From the NCBI GenBank assembly GCA_964417725.1, contig CAYQIV010000003.1, positions 1-64,000 of the forward strand: DNA of 64,000 nucleotides. The letters are read 5' to 3'. Shown piece by piece: positions 42,842-52,251 of this stretch. Under the pieces are notes generated by a model. That model was not told where the DNA came from. It ran no database searches and worked only from the letters and a program-made list of their open reading frames with translations. The translations under genes were made by a program, and so were the position numbers. The stretch is from SHZI01 sp964417725. GTDB taxonomy: Bacteria > Pseudomonadota > Gammaproteobacteria > Steroidobacterales > GCA-2729495. Numbering within the stretch: the first letter of the stretch is position 1; each line of letters opens with the position of its first letter.

Positions 42842-43783
42842 ATGAGCAGGATCCTGTTGATCGCGGAACATGACGGAGTGGCGCTCAGCCAGAGCACTGC
42901 ACGCACCTTGGCCTGTGCCCTGCAGATGCAGGCTGCAGCGATCGATGTCGCCGTACTGGGGAGCGGCTGCGACAGCGTGGCCCGTGCCGCTGCGGCGCTG
43001 GAGGGCGTCAGCCGGGTCCTGGTCGTCGACGAGCCGGCCAATGCCAGCGGGCTGGCAGCGGTACTGGCACCGCAGGTGGCCGAACTGGCGAAAGACCATG
43101 ATTGCCTGCTGGCACCCTCGACGACTTTCGGCCGCGATCTGCTGCCACGTGCCGCCGCCCTGCTCGGCACGGCACAGATCAGCGACATCATGGCCGTCGT
43201 GGGCCCGCGCACCTTCCAGCGTCCGATCTATGCCGGCAATGCCCTTGTCACGGTCGAAGTGCCGGCCGGACAGCAGATCGTCGGCACCGTCCGACCCGCC
43301 TCGTTCCGCCCTGTCGGGGCGGGTAACGCCGCGCCGATCGAGGCCGTGCGCTGCGAGGTCGCACTGCCTGCGCATACGCGGCACGTCGGCCTCGAAGCGG
43401 CCGGTGGCGAACGCCCCGACCTGCAAAGCGCACGAATCGTCGTTTCCGGCGGGCGTGGCGTCGGCAGCGCGGAGCAATTCGAACGGTTGTTTGCCTTTGC
43501 CGACCGCCTCGGCGCGGCTGTCGGTGCCTCCCGGGCCGCGGTCGACGCAGGCTTCGTGCCCAGTGACCTGCAGGTTGGCCAGACGGGCAAGATCATCGCC
43601 CCCGATCTCTACATCGCCTGCGGCATTTCCGGCGCCATCCAGCACCTGACCGGCATCAAGGACGCCGGGACCATCGTGGCCATCAACAAGGACCCCGAGG
43701 CACCGATTTTCGAGGTGGCCGACATCGGCTACGTGGGTGACCTTTTCGAGGCGCTGGACGAATTGACGCGGCAACTGGGCTGA
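42842..43783 (+). CDS. etfA: electron transfer flavoprotein alpha subunit
   Basis: 313-aa FAD-binding subunit. The C-terminal FAD domain shows VVSGGRGVGSAEQFERLFAFADRLGA, ASRAAVDAGFVPSDLQVGQTGKIIAPDLYIACGISGAIQHL and INKDPEAPIFEVADIGYVGD, all canonical. It follows etfB by 25 bp. No ETF-quinone oxidoreductase gene is seen in the window. Likely electron sources are acyl-CoA dehydrogenases encoded elsewhere. Confidence 0.97.
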   Translation: MSRILLIAEHDGVALSQSTARTLACALQMQAAAIDVAVLGSGCDSVARAAAALEGVSRVLVVDEPANASGLAAVLAPQVAELAKDHDCLLAPSTTFGRDLLPRAAALLGTAQISDIMAVVGPRTFQRPIYAGNALVTVEVPAGQQIVGTVRPASFRPVGAGNAAPIEAVRCEVALPAHTRHVGLEAAGGERPDLQSARIVVSGGRGVGSAEQFERLFAFADRLGAAVGASRAAVDAGFVPSDLQVGQTGKIIAPDLYIACGISGAIQHLTGIKDAGTIVAINKDPEAPIFEVADIGYVGDLFEALDELTRQLG

Positions 43784-43806
43784 ACGCCGGCGCCCCATCC
43801 GGCAAG

Positions 43807-44979
43807 GTGGGCGCGCGTCGACCGCCGCTTGTCCTGCTGTCGCTCGCCGCGGCCCTGTCGCCGTTCGGCATGGCGATCGTCCTGCCGATGATCGGTGGCA
43901 TCGCGACGCGTTTCGACACCGGTCCCGCAGGCGCGCAGTTTGTCATTTCCGTCTACCTGTTCGGCCTGGGCATCATGCAGCCGCTCGCCGGCGCACTGTG
44001 CGACCGCATCGGACGTCGGCCGGTACTGATCGGCGGCGTGGCGCTGTTCACGCTGGCCAGCGTCGGCTGCGCGCTGGCCGGCAACCTCGCCACCCTGGTG
44101 GCCTTCCGCGGCCTTCAGGCGATAGGGGTCAGCGTCGGCACCGTCGGCAGCCGCGCCGTCATCCGCGACACCTGCGATCCGCTCGAGACAATGAAGGCGC
44201 TGGCGGTACTGGCGGCAGCGATGGGCCTGGCGCCGGTCATCGCCCCGGTCATCGGCGGCAGCCTGGGGGCGCTGGCGGGACCCGGCACCATCTTCCTCGT
44301 GACCGCCTCGCTGGGGCTTTTGGCCACGGGATGGCTGTTCGTTGCGCTGCCTGAAACCCGCGGTGCGCCGCCTGTCGACCACCAGCCCGGGCGTGGCGGG
44401 ATCCGCTCCCTGCTCACCTCGCCGCCGTTCATGGGGAATACCCTGCTGTACGGTTTCGTCCAGGGCGCCTTCTTCGCCTTTCTGGCCGTGGGCGCACCGC
44501 TCTTCGAGGCGGCATTCGGCCTTGGGCAGGCAGCCTTCGGCACGATATGGGGGCTGATGGGCCTGGCCTACGTCGGTGGCGCCGCCGCTGCCGGTCACGC
44601 AGCCCGGCGCATCGGCGCCTTCGAGTTGCTCCGCGCGGGGGCCACACTCGGTACCCTGGCCGGCACCGCCCTCCTCGCCGACGCCGTCATCGGCGGGCCG
44701 TCACTGCCCATCATGATCGGGGCGCTGACCGCGCTGATGGTGGCCGGCGGTGTCATCATGCCGACCGCCATGGCCGGCGCGATCAGCGGCGAGGCGGCCC
44801 TTGCCGGGCGTGCCGCCGGCCTGTCGAGTGCCATCGGCCTGGGCATGAGCGGGATGTTCTCGGTCGTCGCCGGGCTGGTCTATACCGGCGATTTCCGCCC
44901 GGTGGCGCTGTTCATGGCGGCCGCCGGCTACGGCACACTCGCCGTCCTGCCCTGGGTGCGCACCGCGGTCCGGGGCTGA
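43807..44979 (+). CDS. MFS multidrug efflux transporter, Bcr/CflA family
   Basis: 390-aa twelve-helix protein. The first cytoplasmic loop motif is GALCDRIGRRPVLIGGVALF, helix 4-5 carries RGLQAIGVSVGTVGSRAVIRD, the (V/I)xRD motif of drug/H+ antiporters of 12-TMS Bcr/CflA type, and PVIAPVIGGSLG is motif C. The first helix contains PFGMAIVLPM. The start is the GTG at 43807; an upstream start cannot be excluded. It follows etfA by 23 bp on the same strand and ends at the stop of the convergent membrane-protein gene. Confidence 0.88.
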   Translation: MGARRPPLVLLSLAAALSPFGMAIVLPMIGGIATRFDTGPAGAQFVISVYLFGLGIMQPLAGALCDRIGRRPVLIGGVALFTLASVGCALAGNLATLVAFRGLQAIGVSVGTVGSRAVIRDTCDPLETMKALAVLAAAMGLAPVIAPVIGGSLGALAGPGTIFLVTASLGLLATGWLFVALPETRGAPPVDHQPGRGGIRSLLTSPPFMGNTLLYGFVQGAFFAFLAVGAPLFEAAFGLGQAAFGTIWGLMGLAYVGGAAAAGHAARRIGAFELLRAGATLGTLAGTALLADAVIGGPSLPIMIGALTALMVAGGVIMPTAMAGAISGEAALAGRAAGLSSAIGLGMSGMFSVVAGLVYTGDFRPVALFMAAAGYGTLAVLPWVRTAVRG

Positions 44980-45717
44980 TCAGCCCGGCAGCAACACCCG
45001 CCAGGTATCCGCCAGCCATGCGCCGGCAGCGGCCATTCCGGAACCGTATTCGGGACTGCCCGGCTTGACGACACCGATGACGGTTTCGAGGACGAGGCCT
45101 GCCCAGATCGCATAAACGAAGGTCCGGCATTTCGCCAGGCTCCTCGACATGGCATCGTCTTGATCCGGCGTGATGCCACCCTTGGCCAGTGCATGGATCC
45201 CCTGGATGTAAGGGCCGATGTAGCGGCGGATCATCAGCCCGCAAAACACCATGCCGGCGAATATGAGCAGCTTGCCCGCGATCCACGGTGCCGGCGCCAG
45301 ACGGCCGGTGACGGTCGCCAGGATCGCCGACGCACACACCGAGATGACGATCAGCCAGCGGAACCAGAAATCGATGCGCGTGACGGTCTTCGCCACGGCC
45401 TTGCCTTCATTCATGTGGATGAAGAGCACCATGCCAAGCCAGACCGGCGCCAGCAGCAGGATCAGGGGCCATTGCCAGCCGAGGTGCTCGACGCCCTCGT
45501 AATGGCTGAGTACGCCACCGACCGTGAGCATCAACGTCATGCAGATGCGCGGCACGAGGTCAAGGTTGACCATGATCCTGGCCGCGACCAGTCGCGCCGC
45601 CGGGTTGACCTTGGGGTCGACGACGAAGCTGCTGGAATAAAAGACGCCCATGTCGCCGCCGAGCCAGTAGCAGAACAGCAGCAGGTGGATGATCAGGAAA
45701 ATGTCATGCAGGTCCAT
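44980..45717 (-). CDS. integral membrane protein of unknown function
   Basis: 245-aa protein with about six hydrophobic segments (for example near 5-22, 55-70, 82-100, 118-140, 145-165, 195-215). The first helix region FLIIHLLLFCYWLGGDMGVF carries a His and the loop has PRICMTLMLTVGGVLSHYEG, so histidines lie at membrane edges as in cytochrome b-like or CopD-like proteins; haem binding is only a guess. I do not recognise a named family. It is downstream of the peroxiredoxin gene on the same strand, separated by a strong hairpin. Confidence 0.78.
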   Translation of the reverse strand: MDLHDIFLIIHLLLFCYWLGGDMGVFYSSSFVVDPKVNPAARLVAARIMVNLDLVPRICMTLMLTVGGVLSHYEGVEHLGWQWPLILLLAPVWLGMVLFIHMNEGKAVAKTVTRIDFWFRWLIVISVCASAILATVTGRLAPAPWIAGKLLIFAGMVFCGLMIRRYIGPYIQGIHALAKGGITPDQDDAMSRSLAKCRTFVYAIWAGLVLETVIGVVKPGSPEYGSGMAAAGAWLADTWRVLLPG

Positions 45718-45741
45718 CGGATCCCCCAGTGAATGCCCGGT

Positions 45742-45779
45742 ACGCTGCCCTGCGGCCGGTCACGACCGCAGGGCAGCGT
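45742..45779 (-). terminator. 14-bp hairpin after the peroxiredoxin gene
   Basis: ACGCTGCCCTGCGG (45742-45755) and CCGCAGGGCAGCGT (45766-45779) are perfect inverted repeats around a 10-nt loop. It lies between the peroxiredoxin stop and the next minus-strand gene. No T-run follows, so it is a terminator-like or mRNA-stabilising structure rather than a proven intrinsic terminator; the strand given is that of the flanking genes. Confidence 0.5.
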
Positions 45780-45806
45780 GTTCGATTCCCTTCCCCGCAC
45801 CGGGGC

Positions 45807-46289
45807 TCAGAGCTGGCCGAGCACGCATTCCGCGGTGCTGACCTTGAATTCCTTCGGTGCCTCGACGTTGAGCTGGGTGACCACGCCATCCTCGACGACC
45901 ATGGCAAAGCGCTGGCTGCGCCGGCCAAGGCCGAAGGCCGTGCCGTCGAGTTCAAGACCGAGCGCACGGGTCATTTCGCCATTGCCGTCGGCGAGCATCA
46001 GCACCGTGTCGCCGACACCCCGATCCTTGCCCCATGCATCCATGACGAAGACATCGTTGACCGCCATGCATGCGATGGTATCGACGCCCTTGGCCTTGAG
46101 GCTTGCCGCATTGCCGACATAACCCGGCAAGTGACTGTTGGAGCAGGTCGGCGTGAAGGCGCCGGGCACGGCAAAGAGGACGACTTTCTTGCCGGTGAAC
46201 AGTTCGCTGGTCGTGATGGCACCAGGCCCCTGCTCCGTCATGATGCCGAACTTGCCGGAGGGAAACCGGTCACCGATCTTGATTGTCAT
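45807..46289 (-). CDS. peroxiredoxin (Prx5/AhpE-like, type II atypical)
   Basis: 160-aa thiol peroxidase. The peroxidatic Cys49 is in PGAFTPTC49SNSHLPGY, the Prx5 signature. DTIACMAVNDVFVMDAWGKD and RRSQRFAMVVEDGVV follow. Prx5 enzymes reduce hydrogen peroxide and alkyl hydroperoxides with glutaredoxin/GSH or thioredoxin. I chose the ATG at 46289 (MTIKIGDRFPSG). It lies alone between hairpin-rich gaps. Confidence 0.93.
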   Translation of the reverse strand: MTIKIGDRFPSGKFGIMTEQGPGAITTSELFTGKKVVLFAVPGAFTPTCSNSHLPGYVGNAASLKAKGVDTIACMAVNDVFVMDAWGKDRGVGDTVLMLADGNGEMTRALGLELDGTAFGLGRRSQRFAMVVEDGVVTQLNVEAPKEFKVSTAECVLGQL

Positions 46290-46400
46290 GCCATGTACCT
46301 CGTGATGGTGGGTGTCAGCCGGGGCGCGGACCCCGGGCAACCGGGGGCGCCCCCGGCCATGGGGCCATTGTACAGCCCCGGCGCACGGCGTCGCGTCCGG

Positions 46401-47663
46401 TCAACGGACGAGGAACAGCGACAACGGCGGCCACAGGGAGACGATCACCAGGCCCGCAAGCATGAGCAGCACGAAGGGCACCACTGCACGGCAGACCATG
46501 GCGAAGCTTTCGCCGAACGCCATGACGGCGGCGATCAGGTTGAGTCCGAACGGCGGGGTCAGGTAGCCGATCTCAAGGTTGACCGTCATGAGGATGCCGA
46601 GGTGGACGGGGTCGACCCCCTGGGCTGCGGCGAGCGGCTGAAGCAGGGGAGCGAGGATCAGGATGGCCGAACCGATGTCAACCAGACAGCCCAGCGCCAG
46701 CAACACGATATTGGTCGCGAGAATGAATGCGATCGGTGTATCGATCATGCCGCCGAGCCGTGCGACAAGCATTTCCGGTACCTGCTGGTACGTCAGCAGG
46801 ACATTGAGGCTGAACGCCAGCATCAGCACCGGGAACAGGGCACCGAGGATGCGCGCGGTGTCCGTCATGGTGTCGACGAGATCGCGCCAGCGCAGTTCGC
46901 GATGGATGTAGATCTCCACGACGACGGCATAAACGACCGCCACTGCGGCCGACTCGGTGGCGGTGAAGTGACCGCTGTAGATGCCACCGAGAATGACCAC
47001 CGGCATCATCAGCGCCAGGATCCCCTCGCGCAGCGCACGGGCGATCTCGATGGCAGGCGGCATGCGGCTGCGCAGGTGCCGGTGGCTGACGGCAGCATAG
47101 GCGCTCAGCAGCAGCGTCAGCAGGAGGCCCGGGCCGATGCCGGCGAGGAACAGGTCGGTGATCGACGTGTGGGTCATCACGCCATAAAGGATCAGCGGAA
47201 TGCTGGGCGGAATGATGATCCCGAGCGTGCTGCCGGCACACAGCGCGCCGAGGGCAAAGTGCGGTCGGTATCCGGCGGCGCGCAGCGCCGGGTACATCAC
47301 GGTACCGATCGCCAGCAGGGTCACGGTGCCCGATCCCGATACGGCGGCAAACAGCGCGCAGCTCAGGACCGTGGCGATGGCCAGCCCCCCCGGTACCGGC
47401 GCCGTGACCGCGCGCATCAGGCGCACCAGCCGGGAGGCGATGCCGCCGCGGCCCATGATCGCCCCGGCGAGGATGAACAGCGGAATCGACAGCAGGAGGT
47501 CACGATTTGCCGCTTCCCATGCATCCAGCGCGATGAAACGCAGGTCGCCATCCGACTGGTACAGCCAGGCACAGGCGAGGGCCGTGCCGAGGATGACGAC
47601 GACGTTCTGCCGCAGCGCCAGGAGCACCGCGACGAGCAGCAGCAGCGCCAGCGCGAGACTCAC
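46401..47663 (-). CDS. dctM: TRAP transporter large membrane subunit (DctM family)
   Basis: 420-aa membrane protein with about twelve helices. Family motifs: LLSIPLFILAGAIMGRGGIASRL, SCALFAAVSGSGTVTLLAIGTVMYPAL, CAGSTLGIIIPPSIPLILYG and LEIGYLTPPFGLNL. It carries Na+-driven uptake of an organic acid. I chose the GTG at 47663, overlapping the dctQ stop (GTGA). No periplasmic binding protein (DctP) gene is in the neighbourhood. Confidence 0.94.
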   Translation of the reverse strand: MSLALALLLLVAVLLALRQNVVVILGTALACAWLYQSDGDLRFIALDAWEAANRDLLLSIPLFILAGAIMGRGGIASRLVRLMRAVTAPVPGGLAIATVLSCALFAAVSGSGTVTLLAIGTVMYPALRAAGYRPHFALGALCAGSTLGIIIPPSIPLILYGVMTHTSITDLFLAGIGPGLLLTLLLSAYAAVSHRHLRSRMPPAIEIARALREGILALMMPVVILGGIYSGHFTATESAAVAVVYAVVVEIYIHRELRWRDLVDTMTDTARILGALFPVLMLAFSLNVLLTYQQVPEMLVARLGGMIDTPIAFILATNIVLLALGCLVDIGSAILILAPLLQPLAAAQGVDPVHLGILMTVNLEIGYLTPPFGLNLIAAVMAFGESFAMVCRAVVPFVLLMLAGLVIVSLWPPLSLFLVR

Positions 47664-48172
47664 TGCGCCGCAGGCGGGGGCGCCACCGCCTCTGGTGGAC
47701 GCAGCGACGGATACACGGCATGGCAGGCGTGCCTGAAGGTGGCGATGGCAAACATCAGCGGCAGCATCAGCTGCGGGATCCACACCGGCACGTCAAGCAC
47801 GGCGGCGCGCTCACCCAGTGCGAAGGTCTCGCTGACCATGCGCAGGCAGATGATGAGTGCCGCAAGGCAGAACAGGGCCGTAAGCGCATCCCCGGTGCGC
47901 GACAGCCATGCATCCCAGCGCACGGGCAGCCAGTGGTCGAGGAAGCGCGGCCGCAGGTGTGTGTCGTGCGCCGACGCCAGGCCAAAGCCCATCGCGACCA
48001 CCATCAGGTTGGCCCAGACGCCGGTCTGCACAGCCCAGTAAAGCCCCGTGCCGGTGGCCTCCCGTGCCACAACATCGGCAAAGACCACGACGATCACCAG
48101 CAGGAATGCGCAGACCGCCACCCCGCGTTCGATCCGGGCCAGTAACGCGAGCGAACGCGCGAGCACGGCCAT
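47660..48172 (-). CDS. dctQ: TRAP transporter small membrane subunit (DctQ family)
   Basis: 170-aa four-helix protein with VIVVVFADVVAREATGTGLYWAVQ in the first half, the usual DctQ motif position, and AHDTHLRPRFLDHWLP. It partners DctM. Its ATG (48172) overlaps the stop of the upstream MFS gene, and its stop overlaps the DctM start, so all three are translationally coupled. Confidence 0.9.
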   Translation of the reverse strand: MAVLARSLALLARIERGVAVCAFLLVIVVVFADVVAREATGTGLYWAVQTGVWANLMVVAMGFGLASAHDTHLRPRFLDHWLPVRWDAWLSRTGDALTALFCLAALIICLRMVSETFALGERAAVLDVPVWIPQLMLPLMFAIATFRHACHAVYPSLRPPEAVAPPPAAQ

Positions 48173-49503
48173 CACGATACTTCCCGCTCCTCGATGATGG
48201 CAATTTCCGGGATGAACCAGCTGATGAAAGCCGCCGACAGCAACTGCGTGATCCCCACCAGCCAGAATACCGGCTCCCAGGCGTAGTGCATGGAAACCCA
48301 GCCTGCCATCACGCTGAACAGCGCCGCGCCGAGGCTGCCGGCCGCACCAAACAGCCCCCACACGCTGGCGACGCGCAGTGACGGGAACAAGTCGGCAGGC
48401 AGCGAGAACAGGCTGGATGCCTTGGCCTGGATGGCGAACATCGCCAGGGAGATCAGCGCCAGTGCAGCGTACGGCGAGTCAACGATGCCGGCAGGCAGGC
48501 TCGCGATCACCAGCAGTGCACCAAGCCAGATCACGCGCTTTCGCGCGCGGTCGAGCGTGCAGCCACGCCCCATCCACCAGCGCCCCAGCCAGCCGCCCGT
48601 CAGGGAGCCGACGTCTGCGGCCAGGAATGGCAGCCACGCAAACAGTGCGATCTGCCGCAGGTCGAAGCCACGGGCCTGCGACAGGTACAGCGGCAGCCAG
48701 GCAACGAAAAAATAAAACGCGCCGTCATTGCTGATCCGGCTGAGGAGCAGCCCCCAGATCTGCCGGTGACGCATCAGCCGCGGAATGTCCCGCCACATTC
48801 CCGCGCCCTGCGTCTGCGTGCCGTCCGTTGGCGCATCGCGCCCCGCCATGATGAGCGCGCGCTCCTCGGTCGGCAGTGCGGGATGAGCCGCCACATCGAA
48901 GAAGCGCCGTTGCCAGACCCACAGCCAGAGAAACCCGGCCATACCCGGCACGAGAAAGGCCCAGTGCCAGCTGCTGTAGAGGATCAGCGTGCCGAGCAAC
49001 GGTGGAGCGAGGATCGCGCCAAGTCCCGGCCCCACCGTGAGGATACCGACAGCCAGCGAGCGATCGCGACGGGGGAACCATTCGGAAACGGCCTTCACGG
49101 CGGCCGGGAAATTGGCTGCCTCCGTCAACCCCAGCAGTGCGCGCATGCCAAGGAAACTCCAGAACCCCCGCCCGGCCGCATGCAGCATGCCGGCAATGCT
49201 CCAGGCGACGACGGCATAGCTGAAGGCCCGCTTTGTGCCGAAGCGGTCGATGAAAGGGCCGGTCAGCAGATGGCCGATGCCATAGCAGAACAGGAACGCC
49301 GAGGTGATGAGCCCGAACTGGGTGTTGTCGATGCCGAACTCGGCCACCAGCAAGGGTCCGGCAACAGCGAACGCCTGTCGGTCCATGTAGTTGACCGTCG
49401 TGATCAGGCACAGCAGCACGGCGATCTGCCAGCGCACAGCCAAAGGTCCTGGTCGCAGGGTGCTCATGCCGATCACGGCTTCCAGCCCATCCGGGGCGGC
49501 CAT
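48172..49503 (-). CDS. MFS transporter, anion:cation symporter (ACS) family
   Basis: 443-aa twelve-helix transporter. ACS hallmarks are TTVNYMDRQAFAVAGPLLVAEFG in helix 1-2, GPFIDRFGTKRAF, LLGLTEAANFPAAVKAVSEWFPRRDRSLAVGI in helix 4-5, and GGWLGRWWMGRG in the second half. Substrates of relatives are sugar acids and aromatic acids such as glucarate, galactonate or phthalate. ATG 49503 is used; ATG 49467 (MSTLRPGPLAV), with GGAAG upstream, is an equally good start. It heads a three-gene operon with dctQ and dctM. Confidence 0.9.
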   Translation of the reverse strand: MAAPDGLEAVIGMSTLRPGPLAVRWQIAVLLCLITTVNYMDRQAFAVAGPLLVAEFGIDNTQFGLITSAFLFCYGIGHLLTGPFIDRFGTKRAFSYAVVAWSIAGMLHAAGRGFWSFLGMRALLGLTEAANFPAAVKAVSEWFPRRDRSLAVGILTVGPGLGAILAPPLLGTLILYSSWHWAFLVPGMAGFLWLWVWQRRFFDVAAHPALPTEERALIMAGRDAPTDGTQTQGAGMWRDIPRLMRHRQIWGLLLSRISNDGAFYFFVAWLPLYLSQARGFDLRQIALFAWLPFLAADVGSLTGGWLGRWWMGRGCTLDRARKRVIWLGALLVIASLPAGIVDSPYAALALISLAMFAIQAKASSLFSLPADLFPSLRVASVWGLFGAAGSLGAALFSVMAGWVSMHYAWEPVFWLVGITQLLSAAFISWFIPEIAIIEEREVS

Positions 49504-49603
49504 GGTAAAGCAGCATGGGCCCCGCTGCCGAGGCGATCTTTGTGCTTGATTCGCCCGTGGCCCGCCACTTATCCTGCCGCGGTTGATTCACGGAGAGCAG
49601 TAG

Positions 49604-51115
49604 ATGAGTTCCGGCGCGCCGAGCATTGCCCCCTCCCCCGCAGCCAGCGAATTCCTGGCGCGCACGCATGGTCTGCTGATCGACGGCCAATGGCGGCAGC
49701 CCGCCGGCGGCGACAGCATCGTCGTTACCGACCCGGCCAGCGAGGCACACCTCGCCCGCGTGCCCCTTGCAGGCCCGCGGGACATCGACCAGGCGGTTGC
49801 AGCCGCCCGCCGGGCGCTGCGCGGCGAATGGTCACGCCTCAATGCCCATGAACGCGGGCGACTGATCTGGAAACTGGCCGACGAGATCGAGGCCAATCTC
49901 GCGCTGGCGGCGGAACTGGAAGTCCTCGACAACGGCATGCCCCTGATGGCGGCCCAGTACTCGATCGCCAAGTTCGGTTGTGAGTTCCTGCGCTATTACG
50001 CCGGCTGGGCAACCAAAATACATGGGCTGACGATTCCGGTGTCCCCTCAGGATGTCCCCAACGGGGAGTCCCTGAGTTATACGCGGCGGGAACCGATCGG
50101 CGTGGTCGGGGCCATCATCCCGTGGAATGCCCCGCTGATCATGGCCACCCTCAAGCTGGCCCCGGCGCTGGCTGCCGGCTGCACCATCGTCCTCAAGCCG
50201 GCCGAGCAGACGCCACTGACAGCACTGCTGCTCGGTGAACTGGTCCGACGGGTCGGCATCCCGGATGGCGTCGTCAACATCGTGCCAGGGCTCGGTGAGA
50301 GCGCCGGTGCAGCCCTCGCCGCCCATCCCGACATCGACAAGATCGCATTCACCGGCTCGACGGAAGTCGGACGCAAGATCATCACCGCCGCGGCCGGCAA
50401 TCTCAAGCGCGTGACGCTGGAACTCGGTGGCAAGTCACCGATGGTCGTGTTCCCCGATGCCGACCTCGAACGCGTCGTGCCGGGCGTGACACGCGCGGCA
50501 TTCTTCCTTCAGGGGCAGAACTGCATGGCCGGTACCCGGCTGTTCGTACACCGCGACATCTTCGACACCGTCGTCGAGCGTGTTGGCCAGATGGCGGCAG
50601 CGATGAAACTCGGCCCGGGCATGCTGCCCGACTCCGAGCTTGGCCCGCTGATCTCGGCGGAGCAGCGCAGTCGCGTCCTCGGTTATGTCGAGGAAGGGCG
50701 CCGTTGCGGCGCCGAACTGGTCTGTGGCGGCGCCACCGTCCCCGGCAAGGGCTACTTCATCCAGCCGACCGTCTTCAGCCACACGACCATGGACATGAAA
50801 ATCGCCCGCGAGGAAATCTTCGGCCCGGTGCTGTGCATCCAGTCCTTTGACGACAGCGACGGCCTGCAGGCGGTCGCCGAAGAGGCCAACCGCAGCATCT
50901 ACGGGCTGTCCGGCAGCGTGTGGACGCGGGATATCTCGGTGGCCCATCGCATGGCCGCGCTCATCGACGCGGGCCAGGTCAGCATCAACTGCCATGCGGC
51001 GGTCGACCCGGCCATTCCCTTCGGCGGCAACAAGCAGTCAGGCTGGGGCCGTGAGTTCGGCCAGGAAGGCCTCGACGCCTACCTCAAGACCAAGGCAACC
51101 ACGGTCATTTACTAG
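49604..51115 (+). CDS. aldehyde dehydrogenase family protein
   Basis: 503-aa NAD(P)-dependent aldehyde dehydrogenase. It has IIPWNAPLIMATLKLAPALAAG, the Rossmann GSTEVGR, the catalytic Glu in VTLELGGKSP and the catalytic Cys in FLQGQNC-MAGTRL, with EEIFGPVLCIQSF and PFGGNKQSGWGREFG downstream. The substrate is not evident from sequence. It is divergent from the transporter operon (100 bp) and convergent with the aldo/keto reductase gene, with overlapping stops. Confidence 0.95.
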   Translation: MSSGAPSIAPSPAASEFLARTHGLLIDGQWRQPAGGDSIVVTDPASEAHLARVPLAGPRDIDQAVAAARRALRGEWSRLNAHERGRLIWKLADEIEANLALAAELEVLDNGMPLMAAQYSIAKFGCEFLRYYAGWATKIHGLTIPVSPQDVPNGESLSYTRREPIGVVGAIIPWNAPLIMATLKLAPALAAGCTIVLKPAEQTPLTALLLGELVRRVGIPDGVVNIVPGLGESAGAALAAHPDIDKIAFTGSTEVGRKIITAAAGNLKRVTLELGGKSPMVVFPDADLERVVPGVTRAAFFLQGQNCMAGTRLFVHRDIFDTVVERVGQMAAAMKLGPGMLPDSELGPLISAEQRSRVLGYVEEGRRCGAELVCGGATVPGKGYFIQPTVFSHTTMDMKIAREEIFGPVLCIQSFDDSDGLQAVAEEANRSIYGLSGSVWTRDISVAHRMAALIDAGQVSINCHAAVDPAIPFGGNKQSGWGREFGQEGLDAYLKTKATTVIY

Positions 51116-52143
51116 GCTTCCGGCCAGCGGATACGCGGCTCGACGGGGCCGTACATCAGCGTGCGGAAGAAGTCGCCCTCGAGCAACGACTCGGGGTTTC
51201 TCAATGTCGGCGGTGCCAGTGCGTCGAGGGCGCTGCGCTGCGCATCGTTCAGCGTGACGGCCGTACAACCGAGGTTGTCTTCCATCTGCTCCGGTCGGCG
51301 GGCGCCGATGATCGGGATGATGCCACCCGGCCGCTGGCACACCCACGCCAGGGCGAGGCGCGCCGGGCTGCAACCGGCTTCTCTGGCGATTTCTTCCAGC
51401 GCACGGGCCGCCTCGAGGTTGCGGCCGGTCAGGATGCGCGCGGCACGGGCGCCGGTCAGGCGTCCGGGAGTGCCACCCGTGTTGTACTTGCCGCTGAGAA
51501 TGCCATTGGCCAGCGGACTCCACGCCGTGATCGCCATGTGATGCGCCCGGGCCAGCGGCAGGAAATCAGGCTCGATGCCACGCTCGACGAGGTTGTAGTG
51601 CATCTGCAGCGCGGTGAATGGCGTCAGGCCGCGTTCCACGGCCAGCGTGTTGGCCTCTGCCACCACCCACGCCGGAGCATTGGAGATGCCGATGTGCAGG
51701 ATCTTCCCGAGGCGTACCTGGTCGTCAAGCGCCCTCATGACCTCGGCCATTCGCGTGTGGCTGTCCCAGCCATGGACCCAGTAGAGGTCGATGTATCCGG
51801 TACCAAGCCGCGACAGGCTGTCTTCGATTGATTGCACGAGATTCTTGCGGTGGCTGCCGCCGGCATTCGGGTCGTCGCCGCGGCTGCTCAGGGTGTACTT
51901 GGTGGCGATCACCCATCGGTGTCGTTCGCTGCCGACGAAGCGCCCGACCAAACGCTCGCTGGTCCCGCGGTTGTAGATGTTCGCCGTGTCGATGAAGTTG
52001 CCACCGGCCTCTGCATAGGCGTCGAAGAGGCGACGAGAGGTCGCCTCGTCGGCCCCGATGCCGAACTCCTCGCCGAAGGTCATTGCGCCAAGGCAGAGCT
52101 GCGAGACGCGTAATCCGCTGTGGCCCAGCAGACGATATTCCAT
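51112..52143 (-). CDS. aldo/keto reductase
   Basis: 343-aa NADPH-dependent TIM-barrel reductase of the YghZ/YajO-like class. The catalytic tetrad is visible as NFIDTANIYNRG (Asp, Tyr), IATKYTL (Lys) and YIDLYWVHGWD (His). The NADP-binding end shows WSPLANGILSGKY and PIIGARRPEQMEDNL. I chose the ATG at 52143 (MEYRLLGHSG). It is divergent from the IclR gene, 108 bp away, and so may be its target. Confidence 0.94.
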   Translation of the reverse strand: MEYRLLGHSGLRVSQLCLGAMTFGEEFGIGADEATSRRLFDAYAEAGGNFIDTANIYNRGTSERLVGRFVGSERHRWVIATKYTLSSRGDDPNAGGSHRKNLVQSIEDSLSRLGTGYIDLYWVHGWDSHTRMAEVMRALDDQVRLGKILHIGISNAPAWVVAEANTLAVERGLTPFTALQMHYNLVERGIEPDFLPLARAHHMAITAWSPLANGILSGKYNTGGTPGRLTGARAARILTGRNLEAARALEEIAREAGCSPARLALAWVCQRPGGIIPIIGARRPEQMEDNLGCTAVTLNDAQRSALDALAPPTLRNPESLLEGDFFRTLMYGPVEPRIRWPEA

Positions 52144-52251
52144 GGTCGGAGCCTCCATCAGCACGAGCAATCATCCGGCAAGGCTTGGCAACGCACGGCG
52201 GCGCGGCTACCATTGTCCGCCTGTCGGTCAGTTAAGGATGGTTGGCGCCCG

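Noticed and set aside
45729..48041. 770-aa plus-strand open frame opposite the peroxiredoxin and TRAP genes
   Set aside because: Extremely Gln/Arg/Asp/His-rich and featureless; antisense to well-supported genes.
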